Assembly (NCBI GenBank): GCA_945859605.1
Contig: OX243820.1
Span: forward strand, 35,563,452-35,627,451
DNA length: 64,000 bases
DNA from: Lumbricus rubellus
Taxonomy: Eukaryota; Annelida; Clitellata; Crassiclitellata; Lumbricidae
Reading direction: 5' to 3'
Position 1 is the stretch's first letter; the number at the start of each line of letters is the position of its first letter. Below are positions 19,441-33,318 of the stretch, in pieces. The translations under genes and the position numbers were made by a program. Under the pieces are notes generated by a model, which was not told the DNA's origin, ran no database searches, and saw nothing but the letters and a program-made list of their open reading frames with translations.

Positions 19441-22400
19441 GATCTTCTGGTAGTTATTAGTGAATACAACCTCGGGAAATGCGAAATTTTTGGACGTTAT
19501 GTTAACACTGGCAGTTGATTTCTGGTGAGATTGCAGTTTTCTTTTAATACCAACAATGCATGAAAGATTTCTTATTCTTTTCGTTTAATTAATTATGCTG
19601 TGTTTTGCTGCTGTGCGGTATGCTAAGCATCAATGTGCTGAGTATGTCAAGTACTTTTCATTGGTCAAGTTATGCTTTGCTGTAATAAGAAAATGCTGGA
19701 TTCAAACAAATTGAGATTAATAAGAATTTTTTTAATTGAACATGATGTATTGAATTTCAACTGAAATCATAGATAATTCCTGGAAGTTTTTACGTTTTTT
19801 TTGTTCGATTTTAGATTAAGACTGAAGTTGCTTCATTCAGTTAATTGAATTGTGGTATTGATCAGATCTCGTTTTCAGTTTATTTGTGGAATATATATTT
19901 TCATAGAAATCAGACAAATTGAGGTGTGCAACTCATTGGCGCAAGTTGCATCTCTTAACATGAGTGCCTCAGAATAGTCATTCTGTGTGAAGTGCTATAT
20001 AAATATTTAGATTCATTCATTCAGTTATTCATTCATTACGAGGGCTTACATACATGCAATGCGTGAAAACTAAACATTTGCCCTACCAGTATGCCGTTAT
20101 GTGACCCGCACAAGATCAACATGTGGAGCTCTTTCAATGTTTAAGCTTATGGACATTCTGGTTAGAAAATCAAAGATAGAAGTTTTGGGCATATCTGAGA
20201 GTCAAGCATCATGGTGATGTACAATTTTCGACACGATGCTGTATTTCAATAATATATTGGTTGAATTTGGTGCTAGCTTGTGTGATTGTTATGCCAGTCG
20301 TGTTGAGTGTTGACTTTGGTATCCGATTTACTGGACTGTCACAACGTAGGCACTAGTGTACTTCTGACAGCAATGTTTCTCAGCGTTGTGTCTGGGAAGT
20401 GCATTAATTTCTGTACGGGTCCACGAGAGAATCTATGTGGCATTAAAATGCAGGTATTTTGGGTAAACCGTATGGGTTAAAAGGTAAAATTTTCGCTTTG
20501 AAATCATTATTATGGTTTGAGGATTCTTACAAAATCTGAATCACTTTGAGAAGATTGGAGATGCTCTGTAAAAGTATTGCAATCTGGAACATCAAAAGTG
20601 GTATTTATTATTGTTTTTAGTGCGACTTTTATTTATTTATTTTTTAAATTAAAGTTTTTATGAAAGTTTTAATAAGGGTGTGTTTCTTCCCTACTAAGAT
20701 GTCGGTTGTAAGGCATGAGTGTGGAAATTTGTGTCCAGTTTTGGATCCTCTCCAAAAATGATGTAGTACACAAAGTATGTGTGACTTTACTCATAATATA
20801 TATTTATACAACTATTATTTGGGTCAAGTGTTATATGGATCTGTTATTTACCACGAAAGTAGAAAGTACAGAAAACGAAATAATATAAGTACAGATGCAA
20901 AATTCGGAGTATGCCTTCTGTGCAGATTTCTAGCATTGAAAAATGGTTGTTTGCATTTGAATAAATTTTATTCTAAATTTTTATTAATTATTTTCTGAGC
21001 TCTCATTTGGAAATGAAGGCTACACAAGAGTATGTAAATCATTAATTACTGCTAACTGCACTTTGGTGTACCTTCTGAAATAGCAAGTCAAGTTAAAATG
21101 TACTGAACATCATCCCAACAAAATATTTATTTATTATCGAAATTGTCCGATGGTTAGGAAGATATTGGAGAGTGTCTATTTCCCGGTGTATGTGCATTTT
21201 ATGCATAAATCATGTCCATCAACATTAAATTATGCTGAACTAAAGGTGCTGCATCATGTAAGATCGATTGAAGATACCGGTAAAATACATTAAGAGTTTA
21301 TGTTTAGATTAGGAATTTTTAGAGAGATTTGTTCGCATGTGTTACACAGCGAATTACATTTGAGTTGCTGAAAAGGATCGAGAGAGAGAGAGAGTTTATG
21401 TTTGAATTACGAATTTTATAGAGAATTAATTGTATGCTAGTGCCTAGTTCTACACAGAAATTTCATTCATTTGTGTTACTGTAAATTCCTGTAAATGCTT
21501 CTGTAAATTCTTTGATTACTGTAAAGATGTGAGTTCATTTTAGTTTCTGCAAATCATGGATGATAATATAATATGACTTCGTATTTCAGTGTAATCGGAA
21601 ATAAATCTCTGTGAATCACGATTTAACTTTGAAGTACATTGAAAACTTGAATTGTTGAGTGTACGTACATTCCATTTCAGAGCATGCCCAAACGATAAAC
21701 CAAACTTTGGGACCTAATAAATTAGTTTATTTACAACTTGCACATTATGAATTGTACGTAATTTTGCACTCGTTAAGTATCACAAATGAATACAAAATGT
21801 GCGTTTATTGATGTTGAAAGGCAGTTGCTTAGAGTAGTTTTATTTTAATAGTCTAATACGAAGTTATAGTAGGCCGCCTTGTCGAAATTGTCACTCGTGT
21901 GAAATTACTTCTGTCTGTTGTATTCTTCATTTGTGTGATTAGCTGTGAAGTTGCTTCAATGCTTGAATTTTAACGCTGAATAAATATTTGCGACTTATTG
22001 TTGTGCCACAGATTTTTAGATTATTCAGTGACGTCGGTATTGAAAATGTCGGTTTTTGTTTCTGCTGTATTTGTTTAGGATTTTAATACATTAAATTTAA
22101 TACAAATGAAACAGGCATGTGAATATACAATATTATCGTCAAGCACAGAGGAGATTTTAAATGTTTGGCTGTGCACAAGGATTTTTTAATTATGTGTTTC
22201 AAACAATGGCACTGTATTTTAGTCATTGCTATGGCTTTTGCTAAGAAACTGCAATGATGCTTTCAAACGTAACGATGTGAATTGACTTAGATTTAAATAG
22301 AAACTAAACAATTTCTGTTGACATTACAGTAGTTGACTAATTCGCAAGATTAGAGTTGACTAAATTGAGCAATTTCAGGGAAGTCTTGCCATAGCAATAC

Positions 22401-22480
22401 ATGACAGAGATAACATTGTGTTGTCCATGCACCATAAAAGACGTTGAAACTGACGTTTTTACGGCTCTCGTTGTTGTAAA
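19441..22480 (+). other. Three kilobases without recognisable gene
   Basis: AT-rich DNA with one retroposon tail near 19965-20010 followed by (ATTC)n. Short ORFs such as 20777-20998 lack splice context or family resemblance. Confidence 0.6.
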
Positions 22481-22530
22481 CTCGAAACCTCTAAAGCGCT
22501 ACTTGAAGTCAAGTGCAGGGCACTACCGAG
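22445..22530 (-). repeat. Reverse-oriented retroposon tail
   Basis: cgaaacctctaaagcgctacttgaagtcaagtgcagggcac is the reverse of the tail family whose forward copies read gtgccccgcgcttggctt...gcgctttagaaattt. Confidence 0.6.
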
Positions 22531-23859
22531 GTATATAGGTTATGGTTGTTTATTCGGAGTCATTGTTGGTATCTTCTAGAATGCATCAGAACTCATTAAG
22601 ATCATTGGTAAGAGCCAGACACAAGAACTGGAAATTGGAAGAAATTGATTTTCGAGTATATATGCATCTATGGAAATGTACAAGAGAAGAAGAGCTGAAA
22701 TATGAGACAGCTGTAGGTAAGAAGTGTTAGCAACTTCATTTTTCAGTCTCGGCAAATGAGGATGGGTCTTCTCCCTCACCGTCTCATCTGCCCATCGACA
22801 GCGTATGAAAGTCTGTCTGTGTACTCATTTTAGCGGAGTTGCCTATGGCGCAGGTGAAACAGAAATCTCTAAATAAATTTCTGCCTTGACGGAATTTGAA
22901 CAATCCAGAACACTAACCACTAAAGTGAGCACGCACACAGTCACACTATTGCAAACTCCAATCGATGATTCAGATTGAAAAAGTGTATACATGTAAGTTG
23001 CTAATAGTATACATGCTGTAGCTTACTACCCTACAAGTGGAATTGTTTTTCCATCATAAGCGTTTGCACCAAATCGACAATTTTTAACTTTATTGACAAA
23101 TGTGCAGTACTTAAAGAGGAATCATGCAGCCAGTCTTTGAGTTGAATTTCTGTTGGTGTCCATTCAGCAAAGAAGGATAACTAGGCATAACTAGCCTGTA
23201 GTATCATGGACTTTGTGGCGTTTAGGATCAGATCAGGTGTCATGAGTCTCGGTTGGGATCATATCAGGCGGTTAGTGTCTTCATTAGATACTGTCCAAAG
23301 ATATGTATTGCATAGGCCTATGCTTCGGTCCCCGATACTATAGTTTTGCCGATTACTGATCATGATTCATGCAACGAGGATCCTGATGTGCCTGACCGAG
23401 TTAAAGTGGACCTTTAGGCCTATCAGAGCACACTGCAGCTGTCGATGCTGCTATTGAGGTCACGCTGACCACGGTAGGCTATAGGCCTAATAAACGCAAA
23501 TAAAATTATGAGATCCGTTGGACGGCAATCGGCTGTTGTCCCAAAGGCAAGATTATCCGATCCATTGCCGATATTATTTCGGCGTGGCAATATATTATTC
23601 CACTCGCCTTTCATCGATTGGTTGTCAAGTGCACAGGAAACGAAAAGTAATAAAAAAAACTGATGGCCAGAAATTTCACGTTTTTATGACCCAACGCAAC
23701 ACGATTCTGAGAATTTGAATCACAACATTGCAGACACTAGCCTAGGTCTAATACTAATGCAAAAAATAGTAGGCCTACTAATAAATTACGACAAAACAAT
23801 ATAATTAATAGGCCTATTAGTAGGCCTAACTGCAAAAAAATAATCGCAATATAGTAGGC

Positions 23860-25320
23860 CTTTTAGCCTATGGTTATTGCTTTCAGGGCTGACGTGAGAA
23901 ATTCCGGGGCCTCTACTACCCTAGCCCCCAGCTCTCTGATAGGCCTAAATTTGACTCGGCACAGGGAAGTGATCTGGTCTTCCGACAGAATATTTATGAG
24001 GCGCTGTGATTTCCAACACCGCGTCCTCTCCTTAACTTGCGACGACCATGCAGCGTCGACTCATAAACGTAGTTCGTCTGCTTCTCAAGGACACGTGGCG
24101 TCTCGAATGAAGGGCAGCTCGAATCCCGTCCTCTCGTTCATCATCATGTCGGGGAAAGACGGTTGCTGTCTTCCCTTCGGGGGTTGCTGAAAGGGGGATA
24201 AGAAAGGCGAGTAGGGAACAGACCCAAACACGGATGAGGCGTGGAGGTGAACCGGGGAGAGACCGCGTTCGTAGAAGAAGCTTTCTGCTCAGCGCACACG
24301 TCCGCAGCTCCGTGAGGGAACTGACAACCGCACGTCGTCTGGTAAGTAATCAAGATTCATCAGAAAACTTTTGCGTTGCGGACAAAACGCTGTAGGTGGT
24401 TACTATTTCGATTGCGACAAATGTCTTGTTGGGTCAATGTTGTTAAAATAACTACACGCTTCTGTATTTAAGATTAAGTCTGAAGCAAAGCGTCCGAAAA
24501 TTTTATTTAAAAAATGCAACAACGCGTTTTGTTAGGCTAATGTCCTACGAGCGATTCGTAACTAGGGCTACCAAGTGCGTTTTAGGCTATATCGGGGTAG
24601 TATTTAAACAACAAAGCCATTAATAAAGTGCCCTTAAAACTGAGTTTAATCTAAACTAAGCAGTTCAGATGAAAACTTTTGCATGTTGAGGCTCTCTAGG
24701 TTTTTCTATGTCCAGCAAACAAGTCTTAAAGTACCTCTCACTTTATATGATACGGTAGGCCTACTGCATCTTGCGAATCTGACCCAGCCTGGTGCGTCAT
24801 GGTTGTTGCAGCGTCATCCGATCGATCGCCCTCTGTCGGTCGGGGGCGGAAACTGCGACGACGGTACCATTCATTATTTCATGACGACGGCCGAGCAGAA
24901 ATCAATAGAACCGGTGGTGGTGGTGGTGGTAGCCGTGGCCCGGCATAATAAAATTCCTGGCGTCGGCCAGTCTACGTAGAAGCGACCAGCGCTGGTCCAG
25001 CCAACCACCAGTCAGTCAGCAGCCTCGCAGACCAGACTCATCCGCCGGCGTGCAGGCGACCATAACATCACCACTCCACTACCACCTCCACCACCACTAC
25101 CACCACTCCACGATCACCAGAGCACTAGCAACAGCGTTGACTGATAATGATCTTGATTCGTCGAATTGTGCGATTACTGGGCGCTGTGTGGTAGGCCCAC
25201 CATCACAGACAACGAGAAGCTCGGACCATCATAAATACATACTCCGCAGTGACTATCGAAGGAGGATAATGGCGGACCGCCGCACGTAGCAGCAGACAGC
25301 GTGATCAGCGGTGAGTAATA
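23860..25320 (+). promoter_or_regulatory. CpG-richer stretch with candidate non-coding first exons
   Basis: The stretch is visibly richer in GC and CpG than its surroundings. Two strong donor sites follow GC-rich, ATG-poor sequence: gtctg|gtaagt (GT at 24341) and cagcg|gtgagt (GT at 25312). This is what 5' UTR exons of a downstream plus-strand gene would look like. The next certain plus-strand gene is the acetylcholinesterase more than 30 kb away, so the assignment is open. Confidence 0.3.
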
Positions 25321-27854
25321 ATCGCCGTTTGACCCGAATTTCGGCCATTTTCCGGTTGTTTGTTCGGCATTTAGAACATTTTCAGCTTGTAAGACCGATT
25401 TTATTTGCATTTCATGTGTTATCGGTGAAATTGCGCCGAAATGCGAACGGTGATGATGTTGTTTATGTAAACCTGGTGGCCTTAATTTTGCATTTTGATC
25501 AATAATTGGTAATTGGGGATTACAATTTCCGCTGGGGTCTACTGGGGGGGGGGACTGGCATCTGGTTACCTTTGGTAATACCAGAGCAACAAGCTAGGGA
25601 TGACTATAACGGATGTAGGTTTCAGCTGGTTGTATTTGTTTTAGCTTTATCGTACACGTAAGGCCGATGTATACATACGAGCCCTGTGGCCAATGTATGC
25701 CTGCTTGGACTTCGTTGTAAGAGTATGTGAACACGCCTATAGGCTATACCGTTGGCCAGTAAAAAAAGACTTTTCTTTGTAAAACGACTGCTTATAAGCA
25801 ATACTTTATGGCGTTGTGTGTCACACAACATGAGAAGTTTTCAGATGGTATTGTGTAGTAAGAATGTAAGAACAACAACAATCCCTGAAGCTATCCCCGA
25901 GGCAGAAACGACTTTGAAGTTTCACCGAATTTATTTTTAAAGCCTTGGCATGTACATAATGTTGTTGGCCTTTCCTCTCCTTCGCCGTCTCACCTTCCCA
26001 CCGACAATCCATGCTTCATGGTAGGGTCTATAATTAATTGCTTGCGTGTTTAGTTTTGTTTATACTCAGTTTTGAGTTAATGCACTCATAAATCGAGGGT
26101 ACGCCGTATTCATTATATGCTGTACTTATAAGTTGCGCTCCTTAGTATAGTAACTGAAGAGCGCTATATAAATCCTCAAAATCAATTAATGAACTAATTA
26201 ATTAAGTAATACTACATCCCATGTTAGGTATGTAAGGTTGTTGGTGATTTCTCCTGAGGTTATATGAACTTATATCCCATTGATTGATATCCAAACAGTC
26301 CGTGTGGCTGAATATCGTGTTCGGTTTATTGGACCATGGTGTACTGAGGTATGCAGTATGCACTATACACACACGCCTCAGGATGCTGTGCTCATGTTTT
26401 GCGAACTGTATCGGTTGAATATGTTGCATTGTTGCATATGTAAATAGCTGCTCTATCCATCTTTCCATCCATCCAGCCAGCCAACCATTTATCCAGCCAA
26501 CCATCCAACTGGTCTCTCACTTACTCATCCATCCAGCCATCCATCCAGCCATCCATCCATCCATCCATCCATCCATCCATCAATACATTCATGTATATCT
26601 GTAACATGTCATGTTATTCGTCTATCCATCCATACTTTTGTCCGTCCATCCTTCCATACATTCATATCTATGCTACATTACATTGCAATCAATTACACTT
26701 AAAAGTGTCCCATGCATCATATATATTCTTGAATGAATATATATATATATATATATATATGCTTGCCCTTCTACCTGTTCAGCATTCGTTAGTTTCTTAA
26801 TTGCAGCTCGCATACAATACAATACACAAAAAGTCAGGTAATTATAATTAATTGTTCATCTATCTTCTCTTGAGGGCAACGACGATTCAGTGCAGTTAAT
26901 TGAACAGCATTATCAACACATGCAGATCTTCAGATAGCCAAGCACAGGCACACGCACACATACACCACATTCTCACACACACATGCACACATACACAACA
27001 CACGCTGTTAGGCATATCTGTAAGTATACATTTTGTGCCAGTTTCTAAGGTTGTCTGCCCTCCATGGTGGCATGGCCTGAAGATCTGGCTGTGTCTTCAG
27101 AAGTCTTCTCTGTTCTTTGCATTTTGTAATTATATAAATGAATGTATCTATACAATATATTATATATATATATATATAATTATGATATTAATATATAAAA
27201 TATTAATATATAAAATATTAATATATATATATATAATTATATCAATGAGTAGTTGAGTGCAGCTTGTGCAGGGAGTTATAAATATATATTTTATATATAT
27301 ATATATATTTTTATATGGCATTTTGTATTTGCAAGTAAACGCCTAGTGGTGAAAGAGAGAAGCAGTCAGTCACTCAAACAGACTTCAAAGGCAGACAGCC
27401 GGATTAGATTGACAGAGACAGGCAAGCAAACAGACAGACGAATTGAGACATAGAGGAGGAACGGACCCTGTAGACATACAGAGAAACAGACAGAGGTTGA
27501 TTGACAGACATACGGAGAGAGACACAATTACATGGTGTTTATTTTCTGACAGCTCCATGCTTGCGCCGAAGGGCGTCAAACCTCCATGACCCGAGAAATA
27601 TCATAACACATCATCCCATCTGTCCTGTTGACTTCTTTCTGTAATAAACCGGACGCAGCTGCAGCTCTGTGCAGGGTGGGGGACCATGACGCTAACCCTG
27701 ACCAATGTGACTGGGGTATAGGCCTAGTTGGGAGAATGATACCCCAGAATTGACAGAAGTGGGTGGATTAAGGTTTTTGACATAAAATGAATTTTAAATT
27801 TATATATATATATATATATATATATTATCTGTATATATATTATATGTAAATGTA

Positions 27855-27886
<32 letters not shown>

Positions 27887-28860
27887 ATATATAATAATTG
27901 TATATACTTAACATGCCTTTCTCATGATAATATTGCAGAACCAAAAATAGCTGCAGAGTAATTGGCCAATTGACACACAATCATCAAATGCAAAGGTCTC
28001 TTCAGGCAACTGCTATGCAGCATACCATACCATGCCATACCATACCATACCAGGCTTAATTATGTTTGACAATTCATGCAGATTTTATCTACACTGGTAT
28101 ATATCAGTCTCTGTAAGTCGCCATAATGTTATGGGATTTCTGTAATTTATGCCACGTAATCCAGTCTTTGTAATCCATGACAGGTAATCTAATTTCTGTA
28201 ACTTATGGCACAGAATGGGCTGTCCATATATTACGTCATATACGCAGGGAGTGAGAGTGGGTCACTGGATTTATGGGTATTTGCCCACGGGTGCGTTAGG
28301 CTGGGTGTGGTATTGACAATATGTACGTATACTCATAATAAATGTTGGCCTATAATTTATGATGTCCACATTAATTTTAGTTTATTTATAACTGTGCGTT
28401 CTTCCTATGGTCGTACACGATGTAAATAATTAAATTATGATTCAATAATCTGTATTTAAACAGAAAACCACAACAGTTAACAAGTCGTATCTATGTCAAA
28501 TAATGGTGTTTAACAAAACTAAATAGAAGACTATGCTAAAAATAAATATTTTGTAGATAACTTTAGCTGATTAACTTTTGTAGGGTGGGGGATGGGGTAG
28601 ATAAATATGCTTAGTAAACGCATTCATGGGAGTTCCACAAAAATTGCGAGTTGCAACGGGGGGGGGGGGGGGGGGTCACGTAAAGCAATTGCTGTAATTC
28701 ATGCCACACAATCCATGACACGTAATCCAATTTCTGTAATTCTTTCCTGCAGCATGTAATTCAATCCATGTAATTCTTCCACGGTTTAATCGTTTAATCG
28801 AGATGAATGGCTTCACTTTTTCTCTTTTCCATCTCAACATGGTGGAGCAGGTGTGTGTGC
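25321..28860 (+). other. Non-coding stretch with microsatellites
   Basis: A retroposon tail at 26130-26200, (CCAT)n 26455-26590, (AT)n 26735-26762, (CA)n 26938-27003, (AT)-rich 27150-27310, (ACAG)-rich 27400-27510, (AT)/(GT)n 27800-27890, a (CCATA)n run 28019-28052 and an 18-base-scale poly-G at 28658. No convincing exon. Confidence 0.7.
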
Positions 28861-28889
28861 ACGTCTGATGTCTCTCTGAAGAAAGGATC

Positions 28890-28991
28890 ATGAGATTTCA
28901 GCCGACCATCAGTGAAACGCAACTGGACTCCTCTGCCTCCAATTCTCCTCCATCCTCCTCCGTGTCCTCCTCCTCCACATCTCCCAGAAGG
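28890..28991 (+). CDS. Weak candidate N-terminal coding exon (Ser/Pro-rich)
   Basis: ATG at 28890 opens a frame reading M-R-F-Q-P-T-I-S-E-T-Q-L-D-S-S, then a Ser/Pro-rich run, up to a plausible donor agaag|gtcagc at 28991. Codons are C-rich, unlike the AT-rich surroundings. No homologue recognised and no partner exon found. The continued frame ends in a (CA)n repeat and is not credible past the donor. Confidence 0.25.
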
Positions 28992-29090
28992 TCAGCCGTT
29001 CTAATTATATCGGCTGCTGCTGCTGCTGAGAAGAGTAATTCGTTTGAAGATATATACGCCAACATCTCAGCATCTTACAACAAACACAAG

Positions 29091-29094
<4 letters not shown>

Positions 29095-29130
<36 letters not shown>
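29095..29130 (+). repeat. (CA)n microsatellite
   Basis: Uninterrupted acacacac run. Confidence 0.95.
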
Positions 29131-29134
<4 letters not shown>

Positions 29135-29479
29135 TGCCTCGTATGTACATCCGAGGCCCTGATAGTGCCCATGCAGTCTGAGATCGCGTGGATCCCGTAG
29201 GGCTAGAAGGTCGATCTATGTATCAAAATGTTCGTAGTGATGAGTAGCCAATCACAATCGCCGATTTGAAAGCATACACTTCTTGCTTTTTTAATTATAA
29301 CCAATGACATACGTTGCATCATAAGCGAGAGCGTGAATCCGAGGACGCTCTCGGATTCTGTATTAAGAGGCGGGCGCGGAAATAAGGAGCACGCTTGGTA
29401 ACGGTGTGTGAGTGTGTGTTTTTAGTTCTCGAAAGAGACGTAAATTGACATAGCAGCAAATTTACCATTGCAATGTAGA

Positions 29480-30718
29480 GTCTGCGTGTGAATTCTTTGC
29501 ATGCGGTCTGAGAGCTTGAACTTGTACACACACAGCACCATTCCGAGTGCAAAAATGTGTGTGTTAACCAAGCCCTCAACGAAATATTAATTGAAGATAA
29601 ATTTAATTCTGAAATTAAATGTAGGAAAAATAATATTTAAAAAGCTATGCATTAATATAGTTTGCCTGAATTATGCGAATTTTTTAACAGCTAGCCGAAG
29701 CACGATAACATGAAGTAAACGAACGGCATTTATGTAGCGTCGTTTTTCTGGGTTGCATTCTGTTAAGTAAAAAAACAAAATGCAAGCTTCGATGGGTTTG
29801 CAAATTGGAAGAATCGTGTCCTAAGTTTAATCCACGTTAAATTGTCAAGAACGAAGTAAAATTGGCAATGATATTTCAAAACTTTAGGCCAATCTTCAAT
29901 AAGACCCGAGAGCCAGACAGTCTTTGGCTTCAAGCTAAACAATTCGCCGTTTGTGCAGATTTATCGAATAATTTGGGTGTTGCTAGATATTTTTTGTCTT
30001 TGATTTGTATCTGTTAAAATTCCTAATTACGGTGGAAAAAAAATTAGCCTATCTGGGGTCGAAGAATTGTTTCCATTTAGCGACTGTGTGTATGTTTTCT
30101 GTGTTCGCACACTATTTGCATGCAGTCTGAGAGCTTGGCCTAAGTACACACTGCATCATTCCGAGTGCAAAATCTATTTTGGCGAGTGTGTGTGAACCAA
30201 TACTGCAGGTTTTTCCTGTGTGCATTCTTTGCATGCGGTCTGAGAGCTTGGACTTGTACACACACAGCATCATTCCGAGTACAAAATAGTGTGTGTGAAC
30301 CAATACTGCAGGTTTTTCCTGTGTGCATTCTTTGCATGCGGTCTGAGAGCTTGGACTTGTACACACACAGCATCATTCCGAGTACAAAATAGTGTGTGTG
30401 AACCAATACTGCAGGTTTTTCCTGTGTGCATTCTTTGCATGCGGTCTGAGAGCTTGGACTTGTACACACACAGCATCATTCCGAGTACAAAATAGTGTGT
30501 GTGAACCAATAATGCAGGTTTTTCCTGTGTGCATTCTTTGCATGCGGTCTGAGAGCTTGGACTTGTACACACACAGCATCATTCCGAGTACAAAATAGTG
30601 TGTGTGAACCAATACTGCAGGTTTTTCCTGTGTGCATTCTTTGCATGCGGTCTGAGAGCTTGGACTTGTACACACACAGCATCATTCCGAGTACAAAAGA
30701 GTGTGTGTGAACCAATTA
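29480..30718. repeat. 103-bp tandem repeat array with two diverged outliers
   Basis: Five regular copies: the marker gcatgcggtctgagagcttg starts at 30231, 30334, 30437, 30540 and 30643, exactly 103 bp apart. A diverged copy lies just before the array (marker gcatgcagtctgagagc at 30118) and another near 29500. The period is not a multiple of three, so overlapping frames on both strands are products of the repeat, not genes. Confidence 0.92.
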
Positions 30719-30799
30719 AAAATAATTTTTGGAATTACATGCATTAAATCAAATGGTCTTGAAATTTTTAAATAAAATTCATATTAGCAATCAAATAAA

Positions 30800-30990
30800 A
30801 TTCATTGCACTGGGAGCGCTTCTGAATGGCCACGGCTGTGAGCAGCGCTGTAGAAATTGCTGATTACATTATATTACAGAACAATACGTTCTGATTTCTG
30901 AGTGATGTTTGTAATTGTAATCTGACACCACTTAAGCGCCACTTTAAGAAAGCACTCTTCAGGGATCTACAGACCAACAAGAAACTAAAT
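30800..30990 (+). repeat. Retroposon tail and LINE-like fragment
   Basis: A tail copy (ggagcgcttctgaatgg ... cagcgctgtagaaatt) is followed at about 30921 by a frame reading L-T-P-L-K-R-H-F-K-K-A-L-F-R-D-L, which resembles the C-terminal end of LINE reverse transcriptase ORFs. Confidence 0.5.
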
Positions 30991-31132
30991 TAGCAATCAA
31001 TAACTCATTTATTATTCCAGTGACATTGAAATTGACATTGCAGAAAAAAAATCATAGCACCTAAATGAATGCAAAGGACATCAAAGTGGGACAGGAGAGC
31101 CATTTACCTAGGGCAGTCTGAGCTTCTTGGAA

Positions 31133-33318
31133 GCAATATGCTGGCACTAAAACTAGTCATGCAAAGATATCCAAGCTTCAATGTAAGTTAAGATACTGTG
31201 CAAAAATATTTAGAATCATAACATACAGCCAAACATACACCAAACATAAGCTGTGACAAAAGCAGAGGCCTAATAGATATCAATTCTAATATGATGCACA
31301 GGTCACCACTATAACATAACTGAACCAAGATATAAGCCAACTGTATCTGCCATTGAATAGTGCTATTTTTGAAACATGTTTAGGTTATAAGCAGATAATC
31401 ACACTTGCAATATGCTGGCACTAAAACTAGTCATGCAAAAGATATCCAAGCTTCAATGTAAGTTAAGATACTGTGCAAAAAAATTAGAATTATAATATGC
31501 AGACAACATAAAACCAAACATAAGCTGGCAAGGAAGCAGAGGCCTAATAGATATCAATTCTAATATGATGCACAGGTCACCACTGTAACATAACTGAAAC
31601 AAGATATAAGCCAACTGTATCTGCCATTGAATAGTGCTATTTTTGAAACATGTTTAGGTTATAAGCAGATAATCACACTTGCAATATGCTGGCACTAAAA
31701 CTAGTCATGCAAAGATATCCAAGCTTCAATGTAAGTTAAGATACTGTGCAAAACAATTTAGAATCATAACATACAGCCAAACATAAAACCAAACATAAGC
31801 TGGCACAAAAGCAGAGGCCTAATAGATATCAATTCTAATATGATGCACAGGTCACCACTGTAACATAACTGAAACAAGATATAAGCCAACTGTATCTGCC
31901 ATTGAATAGTGCTATTTTTGAAACATGTTTAGGTTATAAGCAGATAATCACACTTGCAATATGCTGGCACTAAAACTAGTCATGCAAAAGATATCCAAGC
32001 TTCAATGTAAGTTAAGATACTGTGCAAAAAAATTAGAATTATAATATGCAGACAACATAAAACCAAACATAAGCTGGCACAGAAGCAGAGGCCTAATAGA
32101 TATCAATTCTAATATGATGCACAGGTCACCACTGTAACATAGCTGAAACAAGATACAAGCCAACTGTATCTGCCATTGAATAGTGCTATTTTTGAAACAT
32201 GTTTAGGTTATAAGCAGATAATCACACTTGCAATATGCTGGCACTAAAACTAGTCATGCAAAAGATATCCAAGCTTCAATGTAAGTTAAGATACTGTGCA
32301 AAAAAATTAGAATTATAATATGCAGACAACATAAAACCAAACATAAGCTGGCACAGAAGCAGAGGCCTAATAGATATCAATTCTAATATGATGCACAGGT
32401 CACCACTGTAACATAGCTGAAACAAGATACAAGCCAACTGTATCTGCCATTGAATAGTGCTATTTTTGAAACATGTTTAGGTTATAAGCAGATAATCACA
32501 CTTGCAATATGCTGGCACTAAAACTAGTCATGCAAAAGATATCCAAGCTTCAATGTAAGTTAAGATACTGTGCAAAAAAATTAGAATTATAATATGCAGA
32601 CAACATAAAACCAAACATAAGCTGGCACAGAAGCAGAGGCCTAATAGATATCAATTCTAATATGATGCACAGGTCACCACTGTAACATAGCTGAAACAAG
32701 ATACAAGCCAACTGTATCTGCCATTGAATAGTGCTATTTTTGAAACATGTTTAGGTTATAAGCAGATAATCACACTTGCAATATGCTGGCACTAAAACTA
32801 GTCATGCAAAAGATATCCAAGCTTCAATGTAAGTTAAGATACTGTGCAAAAAAATTTAGAATCATAACATACAGCCAAACATAAAACCAAACATAAGCTG
32901 GCACAGAAGCAGAGGCCTAATAGATATCAATTCTAATATGATGCACAGGTCACCACTGTAACATAACTGAAACAAGATATAAGCCAACTGTATCTGCCAT
33001 TGAATAGTGCTATTTTTGAAACATGTTTAGGTTATAAGCAGATAATCACACTTGCAATATGCTGGCACTAAAACTAGTCATGCAAAAGATATCCAAGCTT
33101 CAATGTAAGTTAAGATACTGTGCAAAAAAATTATAATTATAATATGCAGACAACATAAAACCAAACATAAGCTGGCACAGAAGCAGAGGCCTAATAGATA
33201 TCAATTCTAATATGATGCACAGGTCACCACTGTAACATAGCTGAAACAAGATACAAGCCAACTGTATCTGCCATTGAATAGTGCTTTTTTTGAAACATGT
33301 TCAGGTTATAAGCAGATC
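31133..33318. repeat. 274-bp satellite, eight copies, two sub-types
   Basis: Copies start with gcaatatgctggcactaa at 31133, 31407, 31681, 31956, 32230, 32504, 32778 and 33054. Sub-type A (tagaatcataacatacagcc) is copies 1, 3 and 7. Sub-type B (agaattataatatgcagac) is copies 2, 4, 5, 6 and 8. No protein is encoded. Confidence 0.96.

Noticed and set aside
30112..30715. Repeated ORFs containing S-S-Q-T-A-C-K-E and similar
   Set aside because: They come from a 103-bp repeat whose period is not a multiple of three, so no conserved protein repeat is maintained.
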